This document shows positions 25,871 through 33,432 of a stretch of DNA of 64,000 nucleotides, in pieces. The stretch's first letter is position 1. Each line of letters begins with the position of its first letter. The notes beneath the pieces are model-generated. The model had not been told where the DNA came from, did not search any database, and saw only the letters and a program-made list of their open reading frames with translations. The DNA comes from an uncultured Bacteroidia bacterium (GTDB taxonomy: Bacteria; Bacteroidota; Bacteroidia; Bacteroidales; ML635J-15). Position numbers and translations under genes: made by a program. Location: positions 124,001 to 188,000 of the forward strand of contig CACYQN010000001.1 of assembly GCA_902776565.1 (NCBI GenBank). Direction: 5' to 3'.

Positions 25871-25909
25871 CACAAAAAAAGAACGAACCCCAAATTCGAG
25901 GTTCGTTCT
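25871..25909 (-). terminator. Terminator of the sigma factor/SecDF-head operon
   Basis: AGAACGAACC (25880-25889) and GGTTCGTTCT (25900-25909) form a perfect 10-bp stem. On the minus strand it is followed by a run of seven T. The arm resembles part of the 68-bp dispersed repeat found elsewhere. Confidence 0.8.
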
Positions 25910-25951
25910 GTGATATTTTGGTGTAATTTTAAAATTTCAAACCAATCATTT

Positions 25952-27190
25952 CTACTGCCTAACCAGCATCTCACAAAACTCTTCCAGTTCCTCATCCGAA
26001 GACCATTTGTGCATGATGAAGAATTGTCCGTTGTTAATTTCGCACTGGACATACCATTCCAGAACCACGGCTCCATTAATTACAAGCGCGGCATAACGAC
26101 CTGCTGTCTCTCTGGTAAATTGCGACCAAAGTTGGCTTGCATCAGGTGTCATGTGGACAATAATCGGCACATAGCCATCATCATTCTTGCTGGAAACAGA
26201 GGTTTCTACACTTTGTATTATCGGTTTGCCACCCATAACACCAGAACTGATGGCAGGACCTTGGTGCGTTGTCTTTTTCAATGCAAAAATTCTTGAATCT
26301 TGTTGATTTTCACCTACAGGTAACTCACTTTTCATAACAACGATAGAATCACTTTGCATCCACTGTTCCATAACGATTTTGGCGTTGTCTGGTGAAACAA
26401 GCGTGTCGGCATAAACTTCCCAAAATTCCAGTTTGCCTTCGGTTGAGATGTCGTTTTCTGCACGGGCAAATGTGGTAGGGCGCAAAGCAAAGTGGACAAG
26501 TAAAATCCCGATGCCAAACACAACAATCATACTGCCGAGGAATAGCAGGAATGTGCGTGGGCTCTTTGTCTGCGGTTTGTCGTCGTAGGACACGATTTGA
26601 CGGATTACATCGTTGCAGTGGCCGACGAAATTGCGATAAGCCAGGATTGCAAATGTCAGAAGGAGCAGTCCTACAAAGCAAATCGACCAGATTGCATTAT
26701 AATTCGGAGCCATGTTATATTCGGCAATCTCACTAGTCAGGTAACCTTTGTTCTTTAGGATGTGTACGAGTATAAACATAAAGCCCAGTGCCAGCATAAA
26801 AACCATATAAACGGCATATCCCGACTTCAGTTTCTGCATATTCTTTGAAAGCGTCAGCAAATCGGCATTTTCCATCGCCTGCTGTTTCGCATTCCGTGTA
26901 AGCCAAAGTTCGAATACAATCGAAAAGACCATCAGAAGCAGAAATGAAAGTCCGAATGGCAGAAGTTCTCCTAAAAATGTAAAGTAGGCAAACCCCAAAA
27001 CAGCAAGGATAGGGTAGGCTATCATGACCGTCTTCCTGTATCGAGAGAAGTAGTTGGCGTTGTCCTGGATAGTGGACTTTATTAGTCGCTCGTTGACGAT
27101 TTCCTGCTGTTCGAAGCGCTGTTTCAGTTCTTCGTATTGCGCTTTCAGCTGGTCGAGTTCGTTCAGATTATTGTTTTCTTGATTTTCCAT
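25952..27190 (-). CDS. Polytopic membrane protein with SecDF P1-head-like C-terminal domain, paired with an ECF sigma factor
   Basis: The 412-residue protein opens with a predicted coiled coil (residues about 8-42), then about five membrane segments between residues 50 and 240. The C-terminal 110 residues carry PIIVHMTPDASQLWSQFT, RYAALVINGAVV and a closing CEINNGQFFI. This resembles the P1 head subdomain of SecDF, where a GxxLAIVLDG strand and I..G motif occur, though the SecDF membrane channel is absent. It begins 19 bases after the sigma gene, which suggests it controls that sigma factor, but no zinc anti-sigma motif is present. The membrane topology is clear; the domain match is moderate and the anti-sigma role is inference. 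Confidence 0.65.
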   Translation of the reverse strand: MENQENNNLNELDQLKAQYEELKQRFEQQEIVNERLIKSTIQDNANYFSRYRKTVMIAYPILAVLGFAYFTFLGELLPFGLSFLLLMVFSIVFELWLTRNAKQQAMENADLLTLSKNMQKLKSGYAVYMVFMLALGFMFILVHILKNKGYLTSEIAEYNMAPNYNAIWSICFVGLLLLTFAILAYRNFVGHCNDVIRQIVSYDDKPQTKSPRTFLLFLGSMIVVFGIGILLVHFALRPTTFARAENDISTEGKLEFWEVYADTLVSPDNAKIVMEQWMQSDSIVVMKSELPVGENQQDSRIFALKKTTHQGPAISSGVMGGKPIIQSVETSVSSKNDDGYVPIIVHMTPDASQLWSQFTRETAGRYAALVINGAVVLEWYVQCEINNGQFFIMHKWSSDEELEEFCEMLVRQ

Positions 27191-27209
27191 GATGATTCCC
27201 TTTCGTTTT

Positions 27210-27689
27210 TTACGACATTTTTACTAGTTTTTCCTTGATACGGGCTAGCTTTACGCCGACATTGTTGGGCGAGATGCCGATTATGGCTCCGATTTCGTCG
27301 TAGCTGATGCCTTCGAGCCAAAGCAGTATAAGGCTTCGGTCGATGAGGTCGAGGCGCGAGATACGGTCGTAGAGGACGCGTATTTGTTGAGTCTGCGGAT
27401 TGTCGGCCTCGTATGGGTCGATGTTCACTGTCAGCGGTACGGTCTCGGGACGACGGCGTTCCTTCTTGTCCTGATTGATGGCAGTGTTGAGCGCCACGCG
27501 GTAAATCCAGGTCTCTGCGCTGCTGCGGCCTTCGTATTGGTCGAAGCCGTTCCAAAGTCGGATTAGGATTTCCTGGAACAGGTCGTCGATTTCGTCCTTG
27601 TTGGTCGAAAACATGTAGCACACCGTGTAGATGGTTCGCTTGTGCTGTCGTACCAGAAGTTCAAACTTATGTTCTTTGTCGTTGTTCAT
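27210..27689 (-). CDS. ECF-type RNA polymerase sigma factor
   Basis: The 159-residue protein has region 2 (ELLVRQHKRTIYTVCYMF, then DEIDDLFQEILIRLWN, about residues 10-50), a WIYRVALNTAI segment, and region 4 (LLWLEGISYDEIGAIIGIS, then KLARIKEKL, about residues 120-155). This is the ordinary two-domain layout of extracytoplasmic function sigma factors. It has its own -7 element (TACCTTTG), and the adjacent membrane protein probably controls its activity. Targets are not shown in the window. Confidence 0.95.
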   Translation of the reverse strand: MNNDKEHKFELLVRQHKRTIYTVCYMFSTNKDEIDDLFQEILIRLWNGFDQYEGRSSAETWIYRVALNTAINQDKKERRRPETVPLTVNIDPYEADNPQTQQIRVLYDRISRLDLIDRSLILLWLEGISYDEIGAIIGISPNNVGVKLARIKEKLVKMS

Positions 27690-27739
27690 GATTCATTTAA
27701 TTTGTTCGTTTTCGTTGCAACGTTCATCATGTTAGACAA

Positions 27740-27747
27740 CAAAGGTA
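27740..27747 (-). promoter_or_regulatory. -7 promoter element for the sigma factor operon
   Basis: This reads TACCTTTG on the minus strand, 50 bases before the start codon at 27689. It is the housekeeping form, so at least basal expression does not need an alternative sigma factor. Confidence 0.5.
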
Positions 27748-27901
27748 AGGATTTATTACAGGTGATTTGTATTTTTTTATGCATTAATTGTTTTTATGCA
27801 TCAGTTTGGCTGTTTCCTTTCAGTCGAATTTGTCTGAATTTACGACATGTTGAATCTTTAATGCTAAGAAAATAGATGTGCTTTAACATTCATTTTTTTG
27901 T

Positions 27902-27909
27902 TATTTTTG
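27902..27909 (+). promoter_or_regulatory. -7 promoter element for the DUF58 gene
   Basis: TATTTTTG lies 19 bases before the start codon at 27929. The -33 element is unclear. Confidence 0.45.
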
Positions 27910-27928
27910 TTCCCCGAAAATTACGCTT

Positions 27929-28852
27929 ATGGACTCAAAGGATGTGAATCTTGAATTGTTCCCGCAGTACGATAACTTGGAATTTCTTGCAAGTCAGGTT
28001 GTTGAGGGGTTTATTACGGGTTTGCACAAGAGTCCGTTCCACGGATTTTCGGTTGAGTTTGCCGAGCATAGGCTCTACAACAAGGGCGAAAGCACCAAGC
28101 ATATCGACTGGAAACTTTACGCCCGCACCGATAAACTTTTCGTGAAGCGCTACGAGGAGGAGACTAACCTGCGCGGACAGATAATAATAGATGTATCGTC
28201 GTCGATGCTGTTCCCGTACAAGGAGAAGCGGATGAACAAGTTGCAGTTCTCCATATATGCTGCTGCTTCGCTGGTGTATTTGCTTCACCGTCAGCGTGAT
28301 GCAGTTGGTCTTACGCTTTTCAACGATGATGTGAAGTTTCATCTCGATGCAAAGTCGTCGCAGGTGCATCTGTCGATAATGTACAACGAGATGCGCAAGT
28401 TCCTGAATCCAGAAAGCATACAGTTGCAACGGCGTACCGACACGGCTGGAACCTTGCACAAGATTGCCGAGATGATACACAAGCGTTCATTGGTGATTTT
28501 GTTCAGCGATATGTTCATTGACGGCGACACCGAAGCATTGTTTTCAGCATTGCAGCACTTGAAATACAGCAAGCACGAGATTATAATTTTCCATGTGGTT
28601 GACAAGAAGATGGAGGAGGAGTTTGCCTTTGCAAACCGTCCGTATAAGTTTGTCGATTTGGAAAGTGGCAATACGATAGTCTTGAATCCAGCCGAGGTGC
28701 GCGACAGTTATGTGAAGCGTGTTAATTCCCTTACCTCCGAACTGAAATACAAGTGCGGTCTGTTTGGAATCGATTTCGTTGAAGCCGACATCAATAAGCC
28801 TGTCGATGAGGTTCTGAAGCCGTATCTGATAAAAAGGGCCAAATTCTTCTAA
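27929..28852 (+). CDS. DUF58 domain protein (MoxR-associated von Willebrand factor-like)
   Basis: The 307-residue protein has the DUF58 region EFAEHRLYNKGESTKHIDWK (about residues 45-65), followed by KRYEEETN and a metal-ion-dependent-adhesion-site-like DVSSSM near residue 91. The family usually sits next to a MoxR AAA ATPase and membrane VWA proteins and is thought to take part in assembly or chaperoning of complexes. None of those partners is adjacent here, so the gene is solitary in this window. It has its own promoter. The domain assignment is firm, the role is not. Confidence 0.88.
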   Translation: MDSKDVNLELFPQYDNLEFLASQVVEGFITGLHKSPFHGFSVEFAEHRLYNKGESTKHIDWKLYARTDKLFVKRYEEETNLRGQIIIDVSSSMLFPYKEKRMNKLQFSIYAAASLVYLLHRQRDAVGLTLFNDDVKFHLDAKSSQVHLSIMYNEMRKFLNPESIQLQRRTDTAGTLHKIAEMIHKRSLVILFSDMFIDGDTEALFSALQHLKYSKHEIIIFHVVDKKMEEEFAFANRPYKFVDLESGNTIVLNPAEVRDSYVKRVNSLTSELKYKCGLFGIDFVEADINKPVDEVLKPYLIKRAKFF

Positions 28853-28925
28853 TCATCAAATCTTTTGAACCATTGAACTGTTGATTACCGATGCAAATCA
28901 TTGCGTCGATACTTTGAATTGTGCT

Positions 28926-28955
28926 GTCGTTGTGCGCAACGACTCTACATTGAAC
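28926..28955. repeat. Dispersed palindrome GTCGTTG-CAACGAC, copy 1
   Basis: GTCGTTG (28926-28932) pairs with CAACGAC (28937-28943), followed by TCTACATTGAA. A close copy lies at 52381-52410. It lies in a 129-base gap rich in TTGAAC/GTTGAA words. Confidence 0.75.
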
Positions 28956-28981
28956 CCTTGAACTTTTGAACTTTGAACCAA

Positions 28982-29395
28982 CTACAGCCTTTCCTCACCT
29001 CTATAAATTTCCTCGTTGTTTTCCCTGATTATAAATGTATAGTCGGCATTGCGCTTGTAGAAATTCTCGAAAGTGTATGAAACATTGATTTCGCACTCGC
29101 ATTCCAAATCCGCTTGTACCACAATCGGGTCAACATCTATTTCGATGATTTTGTTGTCTTCATCAATTGTCGGGGTCACAAGAACGCCTTGAAAATTGCA
29201 GTTGACAGGAAGATATTCGTGCAAAACTGAAATTGTATTGTTGTAATAGGTAATAGTGGTCTTTAGGTTTTTGGGACGCTCAAGGCAGTCGGTGTATTCA
29301 AGATTTGTTACAACAAGTTTGTTTTCGTCCTTTTCGCAGGAGGAAAAAAGCAATACACCTAAAACAGCAATCAAAAAAAGTCTGATAATTTTCAT
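28982..29395 (-). CDS. Small lipoprotein of unknown function, downstream of the GH92 gene
   Basis: The 137-residue product has a lipoprotein signal ending in LLFSSC (Cys20). The mature part is acidic and beta-rich, with four further cysteines (DCLERP, VNCNF, ECECE). I do not recognise a domain; it has the size of the small lipoproteins common near glycan-degradation genes in Bacteroidales. It starts six bases after the GH92 stop codon, so it is co-transcribed with that gene. Confidence 0.75.
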   Translation of the reverse strand: MKIIRLFLIAVLGVLLFSSCEKDENKLVVTNLEYTDCLERPKNLKTTITYYNNTISVLHEYLPVNCNFQGVLVTPTIDEDNKIIEIDVDPIVVQADLECECEINVSYTFENFYKRNADYTFIIRENNEEIYRGEERL

Positions 29396-29401
29396 AATTT
29401 C

Positions 29402-32356
29402 CTATTTCTCAACAATTTCAATCTCATCAATGAACAAATGCGTTTCGCCACCGGCACCGAGATGCCACTTAGGAAGCGTACCGTAATATTTTGCAAAAAC
29501 CTTCACATAACGAGCCTTGCAGTTCGCTGGTTCGCAACGGAAATTGTATATCTGCTGGCGGTAGTCGTTGTCGGCAACATTGTGGTTTACGGTGGCTATC
29601 TTCTTGAAGTTCACGCCATCGTTCGAAGTATAATACTCAACATATTTCGGGAAAAGTATCCACGATTTCACATCCTGAATGAAACCAGTTTCAATTGACT
29701 TGATGTCCTTTACTTCGCACAAATCGACTACAGCCTCGAAATCTTGTCCTTGATAGCCTTGCCATTCTCCGGTGCGGAAATCGTTGCCACCACGCAGATG
29801 GTCAACCAAAGCATCGTCACCTCCTGCAGTGTACATAGGGTTGTACTTGCTATGCAACTTTATGCGACGGTCGGCGTCAATCTTTATATACTTGGCTTCC
29901 ACTGGCTTGGACGAAACATAGCCATCGCGTTCCGAATGGAAGGTCAAAGTGGTTGTCTCGTTGAGGATTAATGGTTCGGAATAAAGTTTTTCCTCGCCAT
30001 TACCTATTGAGTAATAGATTTTTGCGCTGTCGTCACTGCAAGCCAACTCGATTTTGAGCGAATCGTGGAAGGTACGCACGCCAGTTTTTGCATACGGTGC
30101 CGGTACAACCTTAAATTCTTCGATGCGCGACGGATAAATGTCGGCGCTGTTGGTGCCGAAGCCGTTCTGCGGGTCGGCAGTCATATAGAAGTCGATTCGT
30201 GCACCGTCGGCAATGTCGGAATGCAGAATGTACGACTTTGTATATGGCTTTCCGTTGATTTCCATTTTGCCGACATAAATGTTTTCGGGGCTGTTGTCGT
30301 GAGCCACAATCAAGCATTTCTTGCCGTTCTCGAGGTTAATCTGCACGGTGTCGAATATCGGGCTGCCAATATCATATACGCCGTTTGCAGGATTTATCGG
30401 ATAAAATCCCATTGCGCTGAGGACATACCATGCCGACATCTGACCGCAGTCCTCGTTTCCGCAACTGCCAGCAGGTGTTGTGTTGTACATCTCCGACATT
30501 ATCTGGCGGACAACCTTCTGCGTCTTGGTGGGCTTTCCGCAATAGTTGTACATATAGGCAATGTGGTGGCTCGGTTCGTTTCCGTGTACATACTGGCCGA
30601 TTAGTCCGGTAATGTCCTTCAAATCCTTGCCGTGGGTTTCGCTGCCTGTCGAGAAAAGTTCGTCGAGTTTTGCCTCGAATGCCTCGTTACCGCCCATCAG
30701 CTCGATAAAACCGAGAATGTCGTGCGGAACATAGAAGGTATATTGCCATGAATTGGCCTCCGTGAAGTTGAAATCAATCTCCTTGGGGTCAAAATTCTCC
30801 TTCCACGAACCGTTCTGACGAGGACACATAAAGCCGCAACTCTTGTCGAAAATATGCTTGTAAGCCTGACTTCTAATCATATATTCGCGATAGGTTTCAT
30901 TGTCGCCCTGCGATTTTGCAAACTGGGCAATGCACCAGTCATCGAAGCCGTATTCGAGGTTTTTCGACACCGACTCGTGCTCCTCGTTCACCGACATAAA
31001 GCCGTGACGGGCATAATCGCGCTTGCCAAGTTCGTCGGCGGTTGCTGTCGAAAGCATAGCCTCGAGTGCAAGGCTTTCAAGATTTTTGAACTTTATGCCT
31101 TTGAAATATGCATCAACAATTGGCGGAACAGAGTGATAGCCAATCATACAGCCCGTGTAGTTCGACGAAAGTTCCCACATTGGCAACCTTCCGCCCTGCG
31201 AGTATTCGGCAATGAAAGTCTTGATGAAATCGACCGAGCGTGCCTGTTGCGTTATGGTATATAGCGGATGAGCGGCGCGGTAGGTGTCCCACAGCGAGAA
31301 AACTGTATAAGTGGTAAAGTCTTCGCTCGAGTGAACCTGCAGGTCGGTACCGCGATAGCGACGGTCAACATCTTGAGCCAAAGTCGGTTGTATGAACGAA
31401 TGATACATTGCGGTGTAGAAAACCTTGCGCTGTTCCTCGCTTCCGCCCTTAACGACAATCTTGTTGAGTTCGCGGTTCCAAGCGTCGGAAGCATCCTTGC
31501 GCAAAGCATCGAAATCCCAGTTGGGAACTTCCTGCTCCATATTCTTCAGCGCACCTTCCTCGTCAACCTGCGAAATGGAAACCTTTACAAGTACTTCATT
31601 TACAGCACTATCGATAACTTCAAAAACATACACGGCCTTGCCGGGACGGCAGAGCGAATCGCTTTCCCAGTCGAAGTCGGCAGGTTCTACAACCGAAACA
31701 TCGGCAGAAAAATCCATAGCAAAATACAAATGCTGGTTGTCTGCCCACGCCCGTGAACGGCGCACGCCTGTATAACGATTGCCTGACTGCTTGCGCAGAC
31801 CGGCCTCAAGAACAACATCGCGGTGTTCGAGGTCGAGGACAATGTAGCGCTTGCCTTCGCGGTTGAACTTGTAGCGGTGCATACCGACGCGCGGAGAAAC
31901 GGTGAGTTCCACATCGATGTCGTCGTCAGAAAGTTTCACGGCGTAATAGCCTGGCTCGGCGACTTCGGTATCGTGCGAAAAATGCGACGAATATTCCTTG
32001 TTGTCGGTCGAGAACTTTCCGCACATAGGCATCAGCAGCACATCGCCGTAGTCGGAACAACCTGTTCCGCTGAGGTGAGTATGCGAGAAACCGTAAATTT
32101 CGGAATCGGTGTAATGGTATCCGCTGCAACCGTCCCAGCCGTCGAGGCGGGTATCGGGGCTAAGCTGAACCATACCGAAAGGCATAACTGCACCCGGGAA
32201 GGTGTGACCGTGTTCGGCGGTTCCCACCATTGGGTTTACATATTCCACAAGATTTTCTTCTGGCAGTTCGAAGCGTTCAGCCTTCTTGCTGCACGAAACC
32301 ATAAGGCTTCCCATTAGAAGCACTACGGCAAAAAAGCGCAATTTATTCAACATCAT
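29402..32356 (-). CDS. GH92 family alpha-mannosidase lipoprotein
   Basis: From ATG 32354-32356 the product is 984 residues, with a lipoprotein signal ending in LMVSC. It shows GH92 features: VNPMVGTAEHGHTFPGA near the start of the mature chain, QLSPDTR, GYHY, SHTHLSGTGCSDYG, then GNEPSHHIAYMYNY, AGSCGNEDCGQMSAWYV and MGFYPINP. GH92 enzymes are calcium-dependent exo-alpha-mannosidases acting mainly on N-glycan mannose. The last 150 residues look like a discoidin-type (F5/8 C) carbohydrate-binding domain. It probably faces the outside or the periplasm and releases mannose from host or dietary glycoproteins. A frame extending to 32440 lacks a signal and was rejected. Confidence 0.95.
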   Translation of the reverse strand: MMLNKLRFFAVVLLMGSLMVSCSKKAERFELPEENLVEYVNPMVGTAEHGHTFPGAVMPFGMVQLSPDTRLDGWDGCSGYHYTDSEIYGFSHTHLSGTGCSDYGDVLLMPMCGKFSTDNKEYSSHFSHDTEVAEPGYYAVKLSDDDIDVELTVSPRVGMHRYKFNREGKRYIVLDLEHRDVVLEAGLRKQSGNRYTGVRRSRAWADNQHLYFAMDFSADVSVVEPADFDWESDSLCRPGKAVYVFEVIDSAVNEVLVKVSISQVDEEGALKNMEQEVPNWDFDALRKDASDAWNRELNKIVVKGGSEEQRKVFYTAMYHSFIQPTLAQDVDRRYRGTDLQVHSSEDFTTYTVFSLWDTYRAAHPLYTITQQARSVDFIKTFIAEYSQGGRLPMWELSSNYTGCMIGYHSVPPIVDAYFKGIKFKNLESLALEAMLSTATADELGKRDYARHGFMSVNEEHESVSKNLEYGFDDWCIAQFAKSQGDNETYREYMIRSQAYKHIFDKSCGFMCPRQNGSWKENFDPKEIDFNFTEANSWQYTFYVPHDILGFIELMGGNEAFEAKLDELFSTGSETHGKDLKDITGLIGQYVHGNEPSHHIAYMYNYCGKPTKTQKVVRQIMSEMYNTTPAGSCGNEDCGQMSAWYVLSAMGFYPINPANGVYDIGSPIFDTVQINLENGKKCLIVAHDNSPENIYVGKMEINGKPYTKSYILHSDIADGARIDFYMTADPQNGFGTNSADIYPSRIEEFKVVPAPYAKTGVRTFHDSLKIELACSDDSAKIYYSIGNGEEKLYSEPLILNETTTLTFHSERDGYVSSKPVEAKYIKIDADRRIKLHSKYNPMYTAGGDDALVDHLRGGNDFRTGEWQGYQGQDFEAVVDLCEVKDIKSIETGFIQDVKSWILFPKYVEYYTSNDGVNFKKIATVNHNVADNDYRQQIYNFRCEPANCKARYVKVFAKYYGTLPKWHLGAGGETHLFIDEIEIVEK

Positions 32357-32375
32357 AACAATTTTGTAACCACCG

Positions 32376-32383
32376 CAAAAATA
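32376..32383 (-). promoter_or_regulatory. -7 promoter element for the GH92 operon
   Basis: This reads TATTTTTG on the minus strand, 19 bases before the GH92 start codon. Confidence 0.55.
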
Positions 32384-32460
32384 CATAAAAATTGCGCTGT
32401 GGGGAAAAATTAGGTTGTTTTTTCTTTCCCATCCGGTCATTACGCGATATTTGGACTACA

Positions 32461-32760
32461 CAAAATCATTCTCGCTCAAGCCGCGAAGGCTTTTACTTTT
32501 TGTTGGCAAAAAGTAAACAAAAACCATGTCCGCTGAGTCTGCTTCGCTAAAAATCGACTACACTTCGCTAAAAGTCAGAAACTTGTCTACGTTTCACTCC
32601 GACTTCAAACAGACTGACTTTTTACGCTTCGTTTCTCCGATTTTCTTAACGCTCACCAGCCAAGGCGGCAATCAAGGTATACTTCGCTCCGCTTCGTATT
32701 TGTCTAAAAGGTCGCAGAAATCCATCTTCGCAGAGATTAGCGACCGCCTTCGGCTTATTT
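32461..32760. other. Non-coding repeat-like region with CTTCGCTAAAA words
   Basis: The gap 32441-32961 has no convincing gene. Its first part contains CTTTTACTTTTTGTTGGC, CTTCGCTAAAA twice (near 32541 and 32571) and many TTCGCT/CTTCG words. It is open in one plus frame (32526-32906), but the translation is low in complexity, runs through the 68-bp hairpin repeat and has no family resemblance. The region looks like a decayed intergenic element. Confidence 0.5.
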
Positions 32761-32792
32761 GTTTGTTTTGTGGGATTTGCTCATCCCTTCCA

Positions 32793-32860
32793 GTCATTCC
32801 GCAAAACAGAACGAACAGGCGCAGGAACGAGCCTTGTGAGTTCGTTTATGCGGAATCTCC
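32793..32860 (+). repeat. 68-bp dispersed hairpin repeat, copy 1
   Basis: The copy starts GTCATTCCGCA and ends TGCGGAATCTCC. Nested arms can pair: ATTCCGCA with TGCGGAAT, AACGAAC with GTTCGTT, and AGGC with GCCT. Near-identical 68-bp copies lie at 53729-53796 (same strand) and 58689-58756 (inverted). Confidence 0.9.
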
Positions 32861-32961
32861 CCATAAAACGAAAAGAACAATCTATTCAAAAACCTACGAT
32901 ATCTGACACAAAAAGATTATGATTTTGCGGTGCTTAAAACAAAAACGTTTGACTTGTTTTG

Positions 32962-33273
32962 TCAGTCTAAAATTATAGCGTCACGCGTAACATTTTCATA
33001 GAACGGAGTAACCATTTTGCCCCATTCGTCTCGTGGCATTATGATGGGATTAATTATTATTCCGCTATTTAGCTCGATATTATAGATTGGGTCGAATATT
33101 TTCATTTCGTCCTCGGCGGTTACTTTTGCACGGTTTACAAGTATGAGCAGGTCAATGTCGGAATCGCTACGCGCATCGCCACGGGCTTCCGAACCATAAA
33201 GGCGAACCTCTATGTCGTATGGCAACAACTTTAGCGCACTGCTTATTTCGTTTACAATTTCCCTTCGCTGCAT
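32962..33273 (-). CDS. MNT-type minimal nucleotidyltransferase
   Basis: The 103-residue protein has the nucleotidyltransferase core YGSEARGDARSDSDIDLL (about residues 26-43), giving the Gly-Ser and two Asp of the catalytic site; a third acidic residue may be the Glu of IYNIELNSG. Family members usually pair with a HEPN protein, where MntA-type enzymes add AMP groups to a HEPN toxin. No HEPN gene flanks it here, so it is either orphaned or acts alone. A TATATTTG box lies just upstream. The fold is secure; a toxin-antitoxin role is not shown. Confidence 0.85.
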   Translation of the reverse strand: MQRREIVNEISSALKLLPYDIEVRLYGSEARGDARSDSDIDLLILVNRAKVTAEDEMKIFDPIYNIELNSGIIINPIIMPRDEWGKMVTPFYENVTRDAIILD

Positions 33274-33290
33274 AATTGTGCAATTTTCGG

Positions 33291-33298
33291 CAAATATA
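33291..33298 (-). promoter_or_regulatory. -7 promoter element for the MNT gene
   Basis: This reads TATATTTG on the minus strand, 17 bases before the start codon at 33273. Confidence 0.5.
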
Positions 33299-33350
33299 CT
33301 AAAAAAAGGAAAAGGGAGGATTATATTTTTAATTCTATGTTACATAAAAT

Positions 33351-33380
33351 TGTATCGGTACAATGCATTGTGTCGCTACA
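33351..33380. repeat. 30-bp imperfect palindrome
   Basis: TGTATCGGTACAATG faces CATTGTGTCGCTACA; 12 of 15 positions pair with no loop. Its word content (GTAGCGACACAATG) is like the short palindromes at 46161 and 46330, suggesting one repeat family. Confidence 0.6.
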
Positions 33381-33432
33381 GATTGTTTTACACAAATATT
33401 TTTATTCCTTTGCAAATTGACATGATTGGGCT

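Noticed and set aside
32357..32440. GH92 start at 32440
   Set aside because: The extra 28 residues precede a clear lipoprotein signal and cover the -7 promoter element.
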